Assembly (NCBI RefSeq): GCF_019670005.1
Contig: NZ_AP019783.1
Coordinates: 888,501-952,500, forward strand
Direction: 5' to 3'
Length of the DNA: 64,000 nt
Origin: Methylomagnum ishizawai
GTDB taxonomy: Bacteria; Pseudomonadota; Gammaproteobacteria; Methylococcales; Methylococcaceae
Shown here piece by piece: positions 17,574 through 27,160 of the stretch (the stretch's first letter is position 1; each line of letters starts with the position of its first letter). Under the pieces are notes generated by a model, which did no database searches, was not told where the DNA came from, and saw only the letters and a program-made list of their open reading frames with translations. A program made the position numbers and the translations under genes.

Positions 17574-17892
17574 AGTGGTTTTCTCCGAATGTGAACCCGT
17601 TAGGGAGGAGGTGTTGCGGATGGGTGTCATCGCCCATGCGGGGTTAGGATACCCGCGTCGCCGGGCTATCTCAATTAAGCGGGCTGGTTCGGCTTGGGTG
17701 AAACCACGGTGCTGTATGGTGTAACCGGCCATCGGCTTGATTTCCTTGGCGCGCCGATGTGCCATCCTCCAGCGGCGCGGCCTATTGCCGCCCGAATCCC
17801 GAATCCCGCCGGCCAAGGCGTACACAAATAGCCCCCGCCGCCTTGCGCGTATAATGCCCCCGTCCACTCCGCCCACCCAAGACCCCGGACCC
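17574..17892. promoter_or_regulatory. Divergent intergenic region with promoter of the ABC operon
   Basis: This 319-bp stretch lies between divergently transcribed genes. A consensus -10 TATAAT sits at 17850-17855 on the plus strand, 37 bp before the SBP start, with no clear -35. The PEP-CTERM side has AGGGAGGAGG about 35 bp from the start codon. No gene is visible in it. Confidence 0.45.
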
Positions 17893-20076
17893 ATGCCCAA
17901 CGCCCGCACCTCCTGGCTAGCCCTGTCCCTCCTCCTAACCGCCTGCGGCCACCCGCCCAACAACCCCTATCCGGCGGAAGACCATGGCCGCAACATCCTG
18001 TATACCTCGTTCGAGGAACGCCCCAAGCACCTGGACCCGGCCCGCGCCTATAGCAGCAACGAATACGAGATCATCGCCCAGGTCTACGAACCCCCGTTGC
18101 AATACGCCTATCTCAAGCGCCCCTATCAACTCGAACCCCTGGCGGCGGCGGAACTCCCCGCCGTCGGCTATCTCGATCAGGCCGGGGATCCCCTGCCCGC
18201 CACCGCCCCCGACGGGCAGATCGCCTATAGCGTCTATGATTTGCGCCTCCGCCCCGACCTCGCTTTCCAGCCGCATCCCGCCTTCGCCCGCGACGCCGCC
18301 GGCGCCCCCCGTTACCACGCCCTGACCCCGGCCCAGCTGGCCGATATCCATACCCTGGCCGATTTCCCGGACACCGCCAGCCGCCCCGTCACCGCCGAGG
18401 ATTTCGCCTACCAAATCAAGCGCCTGGTCCACCCGGAGGTGCATTCGCCCATCGCCGAACTGATGCAGGGCTATATCGTCGGCCTCAAGGATTTGGGCGA
18501 CCGCTTGGCCGCCGCGCGGGCGGCGCAGCCCGACAAATCCGCTTGGCTGGACTTGCGGAAATTCCCGCTGGAAGGCGTGGAAGTGGTGGACGCACACCGT
18601 TTGAAAATCCGCCTACAGGGCAAATACCCGCAATTCCGCTTCTGGCTGGCGATGCCGTTCTTCGCGCCCCTGCCGTGGGAAGCCGACGCCTTCTATTCCC
18701 AACCCGGCTTGGCCGAAAAGAACATCAGCCTGGATTGGTATCCGGTCGGCAGTGGTGCCTTCATGCTGGCCGAAAACAATCCCAACCGGCGCATGGTGTT
18801 GAGCAAAAATCCCCACCACCATCCCGAATTCTATCCCACCGCAGGCGAACCGGACGACGTGGCGGCGGGGTATCTCCAGGATGCGGGAAAACCCTTGCCC
18901 TTCATCGACCGGGTGGTTTTCGTTTTGGAAAAGGAAACCATCCCCTACTGGAATAAATTCCTCCAAGGTTATTACGATGCCTCGGGGCTGGCCTCCGATA
19001 ATTTCGACCAAGCCATCCAGTTTTCCGGCCAGGGCAGCGCCGAACTCACGCCCGAGATGCGTGATAAAGGGATTCGCTTGCGGACAGCGGTGGAGGTTTC
19101 CACGATGTTTTTTGGGTTCAATATGCTCGATCCGGTGGTCGGTGGTTTGGACGAAGCCAAGGCCAAATTGCGCCGCGCTATCAGCATCGCCATCGACCAG
19201 GAGGAATATATCGCCATCTTCAGGAATGGCCGCGGTATTCCAGCCCAAGGCGCGTTGCCGCCGGGCTTGTTTGGCTTCGTGGAAGGCGAGGCGGGTATCA
19301 ACCCTTATGTCTATGATTGGGAAAATGGCGGTGTCCGCCGCAAGCCCATCGAAGCGGCGAAAAAATTATTGGCCGAGGCCGGCTATCCAGGCGGGGTCGG
19401 AAGCGACGGCAAGCCTTTGGTTTTATATCTCGACGTGAGGGCGGTTGGGCCGGATGACAAATCGATGTTGGACTGGTATCGCAAGCAATTCGAGAAATTG
19501 GGTATCCAGCTCATTATCCGCAATACGGATTACAACCAGTTCCAGCAAAAAATGAGCAATGGCAATGCCCAGATGTTTATCTGGGGATGGAATGCGGATT
19601 ATCCAGACCCGGAGAATTTCTTGTTTTTGTTTTATGGCGGCAATGCCAAGGTGGGCAATGGCGGTGAAAACGCGGCCAATTACCAAAATCCTGGGTTTGA
19701 TCGATTGTTCGAGCGTATGAGGAACCTCGATGATGGGCCGGAGCGCTATGCTTTGATCCAGGAGATGCAGGAGGTTTTACGACGGGATTCACCTTGGGTC
19801 TTTGGCTTCCACCCTAAAACCTATGCTTTATCCCATGGCTGGGTGGCTGCTAGGAAACCCAATATGATCGCGAACAACGGCATGAAATATCTCCGCATCG
19901 ACGCCGCGCAACGCGAAACCCAGCGGGCGGAATGGAACCGGCCTTTATATTGGCCCGTGGTCTTGATGCCGGTGGGCTTGGCGGTGGCGGTGTGGCCGGC
20001 TTATAGGGTTTATCGGCGGCGGCTGCGGGCGACCATCGCCATCGATCCCGTGCCCCAGCCTTTCGATAAAACTTGA
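17893..20076 (+). CDS. Extracellular solute-binding lipoprotein, family 5 (peptide type), with C-terminal membrane segment
   Basis: This 727-residue protein is the substrate-capture subunit of a peptide/nickel-type ABC importer. The start MPNARTSWLALSLLLTAC gives a lipoprotein signal with lipidated Cys18; the frame is open further upstream but the lipobox fixes the start. The family-5 body opens with TSFEERPKHLDPARAYSSNEYEI and contains the usual LDWYPVGSGAFML and FIWGWNADYPDPENFLFLFYG segments. It is longer than the usual 500-600 residues and ends in a predicted transmembrane helix (about 682-700, WPVVLMPVGLAVAVWPAY) with a basic tail, which is unusual for a periplasmic binding protein. Both ends would be membrane-attached. 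The two permeases lie downstream beyond a TPR gene. Confidence 0.85.
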   Translation: MPNARTSWLALSLLLTACGHPPNNPYPAEDHGRNILYTSFEERPKHLDPARAYSSNEYEIIAQVYEPPLQYAYLKRPYQLEPLAAAELPAVGYLDQAGDPLPATAPDGQIAYSVYDLRLRPDLAFQPHPAFARDAAGAPRYHALTPAQLADIHTLADFPDTASRPVTAEDFAYQIKRLVHPEVHSPIAELMQGYIVGLKDLGDRLAAARAAQPDKSAWLDLRKFPLEGVEVVDAHRLKIRLQGKYPQFRFWLAMPFFAPLPWEADAFYSQPGLAEKNISLDWYPVGSGAFMLAENNPNRRMVLSKNPHHHPEFYPTAGEPDDVAAGYLQDAGKPLPFIDRVVFVLEKETIPYWNKFLQGYYDASGLASDNFDQAIQFSGQGSAELTPEMRDKGIRLRTAVEVSTMFFGFNMLDPVVGGLDEAKAKLRRAISIAIDQEEYIAIFRNGRGIPAQGALPPGLFGFVEGEAGINPYVYDWENGGVRRKPIEAAKKLLAEAGYPGGVGSDGKPLVLYLDVRAVGPDDKSMLDWYRKQFEKLGIQLIIRNTDYNQFQQKMSNGNAQMFIWGWNADYPDPENFLFLFYGGNAKVGNGGENAANYQNPGFDRLFERMRNLDDGPERYALIQEMQEVLRRDSPWVFGFHPKTYALSHGWVAARKPNMIANNGMKYLRIDAAQRETQRAEWNRPLYWPVVLMPVGLAVAVWPAYRVYRRRLRATIAIDPVPQPFDKT

Positions 20077-20095
20077 GTTCCTGAAATCCATCGCC

Positions 20096-23000
20096 ATGCC
20101 TGAATCCCGACCGTTGCCCGCCCTAGTCCAAGCTCCGCTGGCGGAACAAGCCGTCGCCCTCTACCAAGCCGCCCGCTTCCAGGACGCCCTCGACCTCTCG
20201 CGCCAGGCCCTGGCCCAAGCGCCCGAGGATGTGGGTTGGCTGAACATCGCCGCCGCCTGCGCCCGCGCCCTCGGACTCCACGGCCCCGCCGAAACCTATT
20301 GGCGCGAGGCGATCCGGCTGCGGCCCGGTTATGCCGAGGCCCACAACAACCTGGGAATCTTGCTCAAGGAACTGAAGCGCCCCGCCGAGGCCGAGTCCTG
20401 CTATCGCGCCGCCATCGCCTTCCGGCCCGATTATGTCGAGGCCCACAATAATCTGGCCTTGCTCTTGACCGAAGCCGGGCGGCGCGGAGAAGCCGAAACC
20501 TGTTACCGCCGCGCCTTGGAACTCCGGCCCGATTCCATCGAGATCGGGCTCAATCTCGTCGCCTTGTTGCAGGAGCGCAGGGATTGGGACGAGGTGGTGG
20601 CCTGTTGCCAGCGCGTGTTGGAGCGGCAACCCGGTTGCGCCGAGGCTTATAACGGCATGGGTTTGGCGCTGAAGGAGCTTAAACGCCACGGAGAAGCCGA
20701 GGCCAGCTATCGGCAAGCCCTGGCCCTGCGCCCCGATTACGTCGCCGCGCTGGGCAATCTCGGCGGGATGTTGAACGAACTCAAGCGGCGGGACGAGGCG
20801 GAACCCTATTTGCGGCGGGCCGTGGCGCTGAATCCCAATATCCCCGAGGTCCATTACAACCTGGGGGTGTTGTTCTACGGTACGCGCCGCTACGACGAGG
20901 CCGAAGCCTGCTACCGGCGGGCGTTGGAACTACGGCCCGGCTATGTCGGGGCCGAGTGGAACCTGAGCGCCTTGCTGTTGTTATTGGGCCGGTTCGAGGA
21001 AGGCTGGCGGCGCTATGAAATCCGCTACCATGCCGATCGCCACGGCGGCAAGGCGGCGGTGCCGGACCTGCCGTTCCCGCAATGGCGCGGCGAAGCCTTG
21101 GCCGGGAAATCCCTGGTGGTCTGGCCGGAACAGGGGTTCGGCGACGCTATCCAATTCTGCCGCTATTTGCGACCGCTCAAACGCTTGGGCGCGGCGCGGA
21201 TCACCCTGGTGTGCAAGCCGCCGCTCCTGTCCCTGCTGCGCACCCTGGCGGACGCGGACGCCGTGGTGTCCCTGGCCGAAGCGGCCCCACTGCCGCCCCA
21301 TGATTATTGGATGTTGGCCCTCAGCGCCCCTTGGCATTGCGGCACCACCGCCGTCGAACGCATCCCCGCCGCCGAACCGCCCTATCTCAACGCCCCGCCC
21401 GGGCGGCGCGACCAGTGGGCTCCCAAACTCCAGCCCTTGACCGGCAAGCGGGTGGGGCTGGTCTGGAAGGGTAGCGCCACCAATGGCAACGATGCCCACC
21501 GTTCCTTGCCCGGCCTGGAAATCCTGGCCCCGTTGTGGCGGGTGCCGGGCTTGTCGTTCGTCAGCCTGCAAAAAGGCCAGGCCGAGGACGAAGCCGCGGC
21601 ACCGCCCCAAGGCCAGCCTTTGCTCGCCCTGGGCCGGGAGGTGCGCGATTTCGCCGACAGCGCCGCCGTGTTGGTCCAGCTCGATTTGCTCATCAGCGTC
21701 GATACCGCGACCGCGCATCTGGCCGGGGCTTTGGGCGTGCCGTGCTGGGTGATGCTGCCCGCCGAAGGCTTGGATTGGCGCTGGTTGTTGGAACGGAGCG
21801 ACTCGCCCTGGTATCCGGCGATGCGCTTGTTCCGGCAGCAGCCTGGACAGACCTGGGAACCCGTCGTCGCGGCCATCACCCTGGAATTGCGGCGTTGGCT
21901 CCAAACCCACGGCCCGGACTGCGCCGAAGGTCGGCTCCCGGTCCTCCCGGTGGCGGCGCATGGTCCCGATATCGAACAAGTGGTCGCGGTCTATGGTTCG
22001 GGCCGCCACCGGGACGCGCTGGGCATGGCCGAGCGGGCCTTGGCCGCCGAGCCGGACAACGCGGCTTGGTTGAATGTCGCGGGGGCTTGTTGCCGTGCCT
22101 TGGGCCGGGCGGAAGCCGCCGAGCGCCATTGGCGCAGGGCGCTGGCCCTCAGCCCGGATTATGTCGAGGTCGGCAACAACCTGGGGATTTTGCTGAAAGA
22201 GCAGGGCCGTTATGCGGAGGCGGAGGCCAGCTACCGCCAAGCCATCGCCACCCGGCCCGATTTTCCCGAGGCTTATTACAACCTGGGCTTGCTGCTCAAG
22301 GAGCAAAAGCGCCATGCGGAAGCCGAGGCCAGCCTGGAACGGGCCTTGGCGCTCCGGCCCGATTATCCCGACGCGGACTGGAACCTCAGCCTGCTATTGT
22401 TGCGGCGGGGCGAATATCCTTGGGGGTGGCTGCGCCACGAGGCCCGCCAGCACCCGGCCCTCTCGGGGGCCAAGGTCGTTCCGCCCCGGCTACCGTTCCC
22501 GCCGTGGCGGGGGCAGCCCTTGGCCGGCAAGTCCCTGGCGATCTGGCCGGAACAAGGCTTGGGCGATGAAATCCAGTTCTGCCGTTATGTCGGGGAGTTC
22601 AAGCGGCGCGGCGCGGCCCGCATCACTTTGGTGTGCAAGCCGCCCTTGTATGTCCTGTTCCAGGCCATGCCGGAAGTGGATGCGGTGCGGGTGTTGCCGG
22701 AGGCCGGGGCGAAGACCGGGCTGCCACCGCATGATTATTGGGTGTTGGCGCACAGCGCCCCGCTGTATTGTGGCACCACCCTCGACAGCATTCCCGCCCG
22801 CCTGCCTTACCTGCGGGTTCCGCCGGACCGGCTGGCCGAGTGGGCGCCGCGCTTGGGCGGAGGGGCCGGAATCCGGGTCGGTTTGGTTTGGAAAGGCGGT
22901 ACCGCCCTGTCCAACGATGCCCAGCGTTCCTTGCCGGGCCTCGCCACCTTGGCCCCGTTATGGCGGGTGCCGGGCGTGGTGTTCGTGGGCTTGCAACTGG

Positions 23001-23455
23001 GCCAGGGCGCGGAGGAAGCCGCCGCCCCGCCGCCTGGGCAGCCCTTGTGCGACCTTGGCCCGGACATCCGCGATTTCGCCGATACCGCCGCCATCCTCGC
23101 CCAGATCGACCTGTTGATCAGCGTCGATACCGCGGCGGCCCATTTGGCCGGCGCCCTGGACCGGCCTTGTTGGGTGCTCCTGCCCGCCACCGGCACCGAC
23201 TGGCGTTGGCTGGCGGAGCGTTCCGATTCGCCCTGGTATCCGGGAGCCTTGCGCTTGTTCCGGCAGGCGGTGCCGGGCGATTGGGGTCCGGTCGTCGCGG
23301 AGGTCGCGGCGGCATTGCGGGATTTCCAGCCGGGTTCGGCATCCCGTCCGCGGCGGGAGGCGGAACCGCTCGCGGCCCGCTTGGCCCGTTTGTCCGCCGC
23401 CGATTTCGAGTTGGTCCGCGCCTTGGTGGACCGCCTGGCCGACCCCGGCGCGTAG
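20096..23455 (+). CDS. TPR-glycosyltransferase-like protein with whole-module tandem duplication
   Basis: A 1119-residue protein made of two copies of one module. Module 1 has TPR repeats (about 20-300, units such as AEAHNNLGILLKELKRPAEA) and a C-terminal GT9/heptosyltransferase-like domain (about 315-600, VGLVWKGSATNGNDAHRSLPG and LLISVDTATAHLAGALGVPCW). Module 2 repeats this with fewer TPRs (about 621-790) and a second domain (about 795-1075, VGLVWKGGTALSNDAQRSLPG, LLISVDTAAAHLAGALDRPCW). It starts 19 bp after the SBP gene and ends 25 bp before the first permease gene, so it is co-transcribed with the transporter. No signal peptide is visible, so it should be cytoplasmic. The acceptor is unknown; a role unrelated to sugar transfer is possible. 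Confidence 0.78.
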   Translation: MPESRPLPALVQAPLAEQAVALYQAARFQDALDLSRQALAQAPEDVGWLNIAAACARALGLHGPAETYWREAIRLRPGYAEAHNNLGILLKELKRPAEAESCYRAAIAFRPDYVEAHNNLALLLTEAGRRGEAETCYRRALELRPDSIEIGLNLVALLQERRDWDEVVACCQRVLERQPGCAEAYNGMGLALKELKRHGEAEASYRQALALRPDYVAALGNLGGMLNELKRRDEAEPYLRRAVALNPNIPEVHYNLGVLFYGTRRYDEAEACYRRALELRPGYVGAEWNLSALLLLLGRFEEGWRRYEIRYHADRHGGKAAVPDLPFPQWRGEALAGKSLVVWPEQGFGDAIQFCRYLRPLKRLGAARITLVCKPPLLSLLRTLADADAVVSLAEAAPLPPHDYWMLALSAPWHCGTTAVERIPAAEPPYLNAPPGRRDQWAPKLQPLTGKRVGLVWKGSATNGNDAHRSLPGLEILAPLWRVPGLSFVSLQKGQAEDEAAAPPQGQPLLALGREVRDFADSAAVLVQLDLLISVDTATAHLAGALGVPCWVMLPAEGLDWRWLLERSDSPWYPAMRLFRQQPGQTWEPVVAAITLELRRWLQTHGPDCAEGRLPVLPVAAHGPDIEQVVAVYGSGRHRDALGMAERALAAEPDNAAWLNVAGACCRALGRAEAAERHWRRALALSPDYVEVGNNLGILLKEQGRYAEAEASYRQAIATRPDFPEAYYNLGLLLKEQKRHAEAEASLERALALRPDYPDADWNLSLLLLRRGEYPWGWLRHEARQHPALSGAKVVPPRLPFPPWRGQPLAGKSLAIWPEQGLGDEIQFCRYVGEFKRRGAARITLVCKPPLYVLFQAMPEVDAVRVLPEAGAKTGLPPHDYWVLAHSAPLYCGTTLDSIPARLPYLRVPPDRLAEWAPRLGGGAGIRVGLVWKGGTALSNDAQRSLPGLATLAPLWRVPGVVFVGLQLGQGAEEAAAPPPGQPLCDLGPDIRDFADTAAILAQIDLLISVDTAAAHLAGALDRPCWVLLPATGTDWRWLAERSDSPWYPGALRLFRQAVPGDWGPVVAEVAAALRDFQPGSASRPRREAEPLAARLARLSAADFELVRALVDRLADPGA

Positions 23456-23480
23456 CTGAATCCTTCCTGGAAAACCCGCC

Positions 23481-24458
23481 ATGCTCCATTACATCCTCCG
23501 CCGCCTGCTCTACGCCCTCCCGCTCTTGCTCGGCATCAATATCCTGACCTTCCTGCTGTTCTTCGTGGTCAACACGCCCGAGGACATGGCGCGGATGCAT
23601 CTCGGGCAAAAGCATGTCACCCCCGAGGCCGTGCAGAAATGGAAGCACGAACGCGGCTACGACCTGCCCTTGTTCTGGAACGATCAAGCCCAGGGCGGCG
23701 GACAAGCCACCCAAACCATCTTCTACCAAAAATCGCTGGGCCTGTTCCTGTTCCGCTTCGGGCGTTCGGACGAGGGCCGCGATATTGGCGCGGATATCCG
23801 GCAGCGCATGTGGCCCTCGCTCGCCATCGCCGTGCCGTCCTTGTTGGCGGGATTGCTGGCCGATATCAGCGTGGCCTTGCTCTTGGTATTCTTCCGGCTC
23901 ACCTATCTGGAGTTCTGGGGCGTGGCTTTATGCGTGGCGGCGATGTCGGTTTCGACCTTGTTCTATATCATCGGCGGGCAATACCTGCTGGGGAAACTCT
24001 TGCAACTCACGCCGATTTCCGGCTACGACACCGGCTTGGAAGCCGTGCGTTTCATTATCCTGCCGGTGGTGATCGGCGTGGTGGCGGGGATAGGTTCCGG
24101 GGCGCGGTGGTATCGGACCCTGTTTCTGGAAGAAGTGGAAAAGGATTATGTCCGCACCGCCCGCGCCAAGGGTTTGTCCGAGCCGCAAGTCTTATTCCGC
24201 CATGTACTGAAAAACGCCATGATCCCGATTTTGACCGGCGTGGTGGTGGTATTGCCTTTGTTATTCACCGGCAGTTTGATGACCGAATCGTTTTTCGCCA
24301 TCCCCGGTTTGGGTAGTTATACCATCGACGCCATCGCCCAGCAGGATTTCGCCATCGTGCGGTCGATGGTGTTCCTGGGTTCGGCGTTGTATATCCTGGG
24401 ATTATTGCTGACCGATTTGTCCTATACCCTGGTCGATCCCCGCGTGAGGTTGGGATGA
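23481..24458 (+). CDS. ABC transporter permease, DppB/OppB family
   Basis: This 325-residue inner-membrane protein is one half of the channel of a peptide-type importer. It begins with the family signature MLHYILRRLLYALPLLLGINILTFLLFF, has about six membrane segments, and carries the cytoplasmic EAA loop that contacts the ATPase (VRTARAKGLSEPQVLFRHVLKNA). A soluble periplasmic insertion lies at about 40-105. The start is 25 bp after the TPR gene; the end overlaps the next permease by ATGA. No ATP-binding subunit is encoded in this operon within the window. Confidence 0.9.
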   Translation: MLHYILRRLLYALPLLLGINILTFLLFFVVNTPEDMARMHLGQKHVTPEAVQKWKHERGYDLPLFWNDQAQGGGQATQTIFYQKSLGLFLFRFGRSDEGRDIGADIRQRMWPSLAIAVPSLLAGLLADISVALLLVFFRLTYLEFWGVALCVAAMSVSTLFYIIGGQYLLGKLLQLTPISGYDTGLEAVRFIILPVVIGVVAGIGSGARWYRTLFLEEVEKDYVRTARAKGLSEPQVLFRHVLKNAMIPILTGVVVVLPLLFTGSLMTESFFAIPGLGSYTIDAIAQQDFAIVRSMVFLGSALYILGLLLTDLSYTLVDPRVRLG

Positions 24459-25849
24459 GTATGCCGGTTTTCCTCGCCACCGACCTCCTGTTCTTCCTCC
24501 TGCTGGCGGCCCTGGGCGCGACGGCGTTCCATGCCGCCCGGCGCGAGCCTTTGCGGCGGCCTTGGCGCAAGGTCGCCCGCAATCCCGTCGCCATGGTGTC
24601 CCTGGTCATCCTGCTGGCGTTCCTGGCGCTGGCGGTGCTGGATTCGATCCGCTTCCCGCCCAAGGCGGCGGACGGCGCGGCCCAATACCGCAACGAGCCG
24701 CTGAGCCTCTTGGACCTCTGGCTCGCCCCCCTCAAAACGCACACCGAGAAAACCTATTCCGCGCCGCTCGCGGCCTATGCCTACGCCAAGGAAATGATCC
24801 GCGAACCCGGCGGCGGCGAACGCTGGGATTATCCGCGCCTGCGGTACGGCGGTGCCCATCTGGCCGACCCGGAGCGCGAGCGGATGGCCGATATCGTCGC
24901 GACCGGGGCCAAGGGTTTGGCCGAGGGTTTCGCGCTGTGGCTGCTGCCGCTGGGGCTGGGCTTGGCCGGGCTATACCGGCGCGGGCGGGCGGATTTTGCC
25001 GGACGCCTGTCCGCCCTGCTGCGCGGCCAAGGCGGAATGCCGTGGCGGGCCATCGGCCTGACCGTGCTGCTGCTCTGCCTCCTGGGCGGGGCCATGGGCG
25101 AACTTGGCCTGAAATACCATGTGTTGGGCACCGGCAAGGTCGGCGGGGATGTGCTGTATCAAAGCCTCAAAAGTATCCGCACCGGCCTGTTGATCGGCAC
25201 GCTGACCACGTTCGCCACCCTGCCGCTGGCTTTGGGGTTCGGTATCCTGGCCGGGTATTTCCGGGGTTGGGTGGACGATGTGATCCAGTATCTCTATACC
25301 ACTTTGAATTCCATTCCTGGAGTATTGCTGATCGCCGCCGCCATGTTGGTGATGCAAGGCTATATGGCCCGGCACGAGGCGGAATTCGCCAGCCTCGCGC
25401 TGCGGGCCGATTTCAGGTTGCTGGCGCTGTGCCTGATCCTGGGGATGACCTCCTGGACCGGATTATGCCGCTTGCTACGGGCTGAGACCTTGAAACTGCG
25501 GGAATTGGAATATGTGCAGGCGGCGCGGGCCTTGGGCGTGGGGCGGGGGATGATTTTGCTGCGGCATATCCTGCCCAATCTGTTCCATTTGGTATTGATT
25601 TCGGTGGCCTTGGATTTCAGTTCGCTGGTGCTGGCCGAAGCGGTGTTGTCCTATATCAATATCGGGGTCGATCCGAGCATGGATTCCTGGGGCAATATGA
25701 TTAACGGGGCGCGGCTGGAAATGGCCCGCGATCCGGTGGTGTGGTGGTCCTTGGCGGCGGCGTTTTGGTTCATGTTCGCCTTGGTATTGCCGGCCAATTT
25801 GTTCGCGGACGCGGTGCGGGATGCGTTCGATCCGCGACGGGGGGATTAG
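24455..25849 (+). CDS. ABC transporter permease, DppC/OppC family (long form)
   Basis: A 464-residue partner permease, longer than the usual 280-350. An extra N-terminal segment brings a first TM (LLFFLLLAALGATAF) before the normal family start (RNPVAMVSLVILLAFLAL). Residues about 75-190 form a large extra region with a further hydrophobic stretch. The core transport domain (about 220-460) has the EAA loop YVQAARALGVGRGMILLRHILPN. It overlaps the preceding permease gene by four bases. It is the last gene of the operon and no ATPase follows, so the energising subunit must come from elsewhere. Confidence 0.88.
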   Translation: MSMPVFLATDLLFFLLLAALGATAFHAARREPLRRPWRKVARNPVAMVSLVILLAFLALAVLDSIRFPPKAADGAAQYRNEPLSLLDLWLAPLKTHTEKTYSAPLAAYAYAKEMIREPGGGERWDYPRLRYGGAHLADPERERMADIVATGAKGLAEGFALWLLPLGLGLAGLYRRGRADFAGRLSALLRGQGGMPWRAIGLTVLLLCLLGGAMGELGLKYHVLGTGKVGGDVLYQSLKSIRTGLLIGTLTTFATLPLALGFGILAGYFRGWVDDVIQYLYTTLNSIPGVLLIAAAMLVMQGYMARHEAEFASLALRADFRLLALCLILGMTSWTGLCRLLRAETLKLRELEYVQAARALGVGRGMILLRHILPNLFHLVLISVALDFSSLVLAEAVLSYINIGVDPSMDSWGNMINGARLEMARDPVVWWSLAAAFWFMFALVLPANLFADAVRDAFDPRRGD

Positions 25850-25940
25850 CGGTCGCGCTTGGAGAAGGGTTTCCGGTCCATGCGGCAATCGGAATCTTGC
25901 TTTGCATCGCGGGTATTCCAGCCCCTGGATACCGGAGTTT

Positions 25941-26441
25941 CTATTCCGCTTTAGCGCTGGGTTCCGACCAATGATAGAAATGCTGGATCACCAATTGGTC
26001 CGGCCTGCACCGCAATTCCTCGCGCCAATGGACTTGGCGGGTGCCGCGCATCAGCACGCCATCGCCGGGGGCGATAGGGACCGAGGCGATCCGGTAATCC
26101 AGCCCTTGCGCCGAAATCGGCCATTCGACCTCGGCGAAACTACATAGCGATAAGGTCCAATCCAGGCCGGGACGGTCCACATGGGGTTTGAGATAGGCCC
26201 CTTTGAAATAGATTCGGCTATAGGAGTTGGCCCGGATGGCGGTGGGTCCGATAAAAGGGCGCACTTGGCGCTCGACCGTGTCGTAGAACTCATCGACCTG
26301 GGGTATATCGCCCAGGCCGCAGCAATCCCGCACATAATCGTCCTGGGTCCAGTCCAAGCGGCCCGAGCGGAGCAAGGCAACCAGGGTGTTATTCAAGAAA
26401 CCGCACTGGGCCGGATTGAGGATGGCTTTGAGATAATGCAT
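25941..26441 (-). CDS. 2-oxoglutarate/Fe(II)-dependent oxygenase-like protein
   Basis: A 166-residue single-domain protein resembling small prolyl-4-hydroxylase-type oxygenases. Expected features are seen: a first iron-binding pair in LKPHVDRPGLDW (HxD, about residue 95), a jelly-roll strand pattern, and a distal histidine in GTRQVHWREEL (about 137) followed by a basic residue for 2-oxoglutarate. The segment RANSYSRIYFKGAYL before HxD is typical of the family. The substrate is unknown. It is convergent with the ABC operon and 65 bp from the NERD gene on the same strand. Confidence 0.68.
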   Translation of the reverse strand: MHYLKAILNPAQCGFLNNTLVALLRSGRLDWTQDDYVRDCCGLGDIPQVDEFYDTVERQVRPFIGPTAIRANSYSRIYFKGAYLKPHVDRPGLDWTLSLCSFAEVEWPISAQGLDYRIASVPIAPGDGVLMRGTRQVHWREELRCRPDQLVIQHFYHWSEPSAKAE

Positions 26442-26506
26442 GGATCGATTCCAAAAGGCTGGGATGCTTTGGGAGGAAGGTGTGGCCTGCGGAAAACCGG
26501 CGGGCG

Positions 26507-27160
26507 TTAGCGTATTCTACGTGTTTTGCGGTTTTTATGACGTTGTTCGAGTTGCCGTACATGCGCCCGGGTGGTCGCTAACGAAGGGGCCAGCCGGCGG
26601 GTTTTGATGGCGCGGACCATCGTATCGACTTCGGCCTGGGTGAATAGCCGTGCCTGTTTCGATTGGATATAGCGGATATATCCATCGGCCTGGGTGACGT
26701 TATCCGGCATCGCGGTTTTGAAGCGGCTATCGCCCACGAATACGACCACCGAATGGATTTTGGTATGGGGTATATCCAGCAAGGCCGCGAGCGCCTTGGT
26801 ATGCTTATAGTTTTGGCGTAGCGGATTTTGGAAGGTAAAGGTCTTGCTATAGAGTTGCTGCGTCCAGGTGGCTTGGTCCGGGTCGCCGAATATCCAACCG
26901 CCGAAGTTCTTGGTTTCCACCACGAATATCCCGTAGCGGGACACGAAGATATGGTCGATCTGCGTGGTCCCGTCGTGGGTCGGCAAGGTCACGTTATGCA
27001 GGGCTTTATATTGGTTCCGGTCCAGGAACACCCAAGCCGATAACCGGACCCGGAATTCCCCGGCGAAGCCTTTGAATCCTTTGCTGCGGACGAGTACGCG
27101 GGTTAATGCCAGGATGGGTAATAGCCCGAAGAGGGCCGTGAAGATCGCCATCTGGGTCAC
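26507..27160 (-). CDS. NERD-domain membrane-anchored protein
   Basis: A 217-residue protein with one N-terminal membrane helix (IFTALFGLLPILALTRVLV) and a nuclease-related domain (NERD) at about 30-145. The conserved NERD core is visible as HNVTLPTHDGTTQIDHIFVSRYGIFVVETKNFGGWIFG, containing the D...ExK pattern of PD-(D/E)xK folds. A basic, probably nucleic-acid-binding tail follows (RRLAPSLATTRAHVRQLEQRHKNRKTRRIR). NERD proteins are presumed nucleases or DNA-processing factors with no firm physiological role. It overlaps the upstream GNAT gene by four bases, so the two are translationally coupled. Confidence 0.82.
   Translation of the reverse strand: MTQMAIFTALFGLLPILALTRVLVRSKGFKGFAGEFRVRLSAWVFLDRNQYKALHNVTLPTHDGTTQIDHIFVSRYGIFVVETKNFGGWIFGDPDQATWTQQLYSKTFTFQNPLRQNYKHTKALAALLDIPHTKIHSVVVFVGDSRFKTAMPDNVTQADGYIRYIQSKQARLFTQAEVDTMVRAIKTRRLAPSLATTRAHVRQLEQRHKNRKTRRIR

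Noticed and set aside
21960-21990. Splitting the TPR gene into two genes at the module boundary
   Set aside because: The frame is continuous with no stop or ribosome site at the junction.
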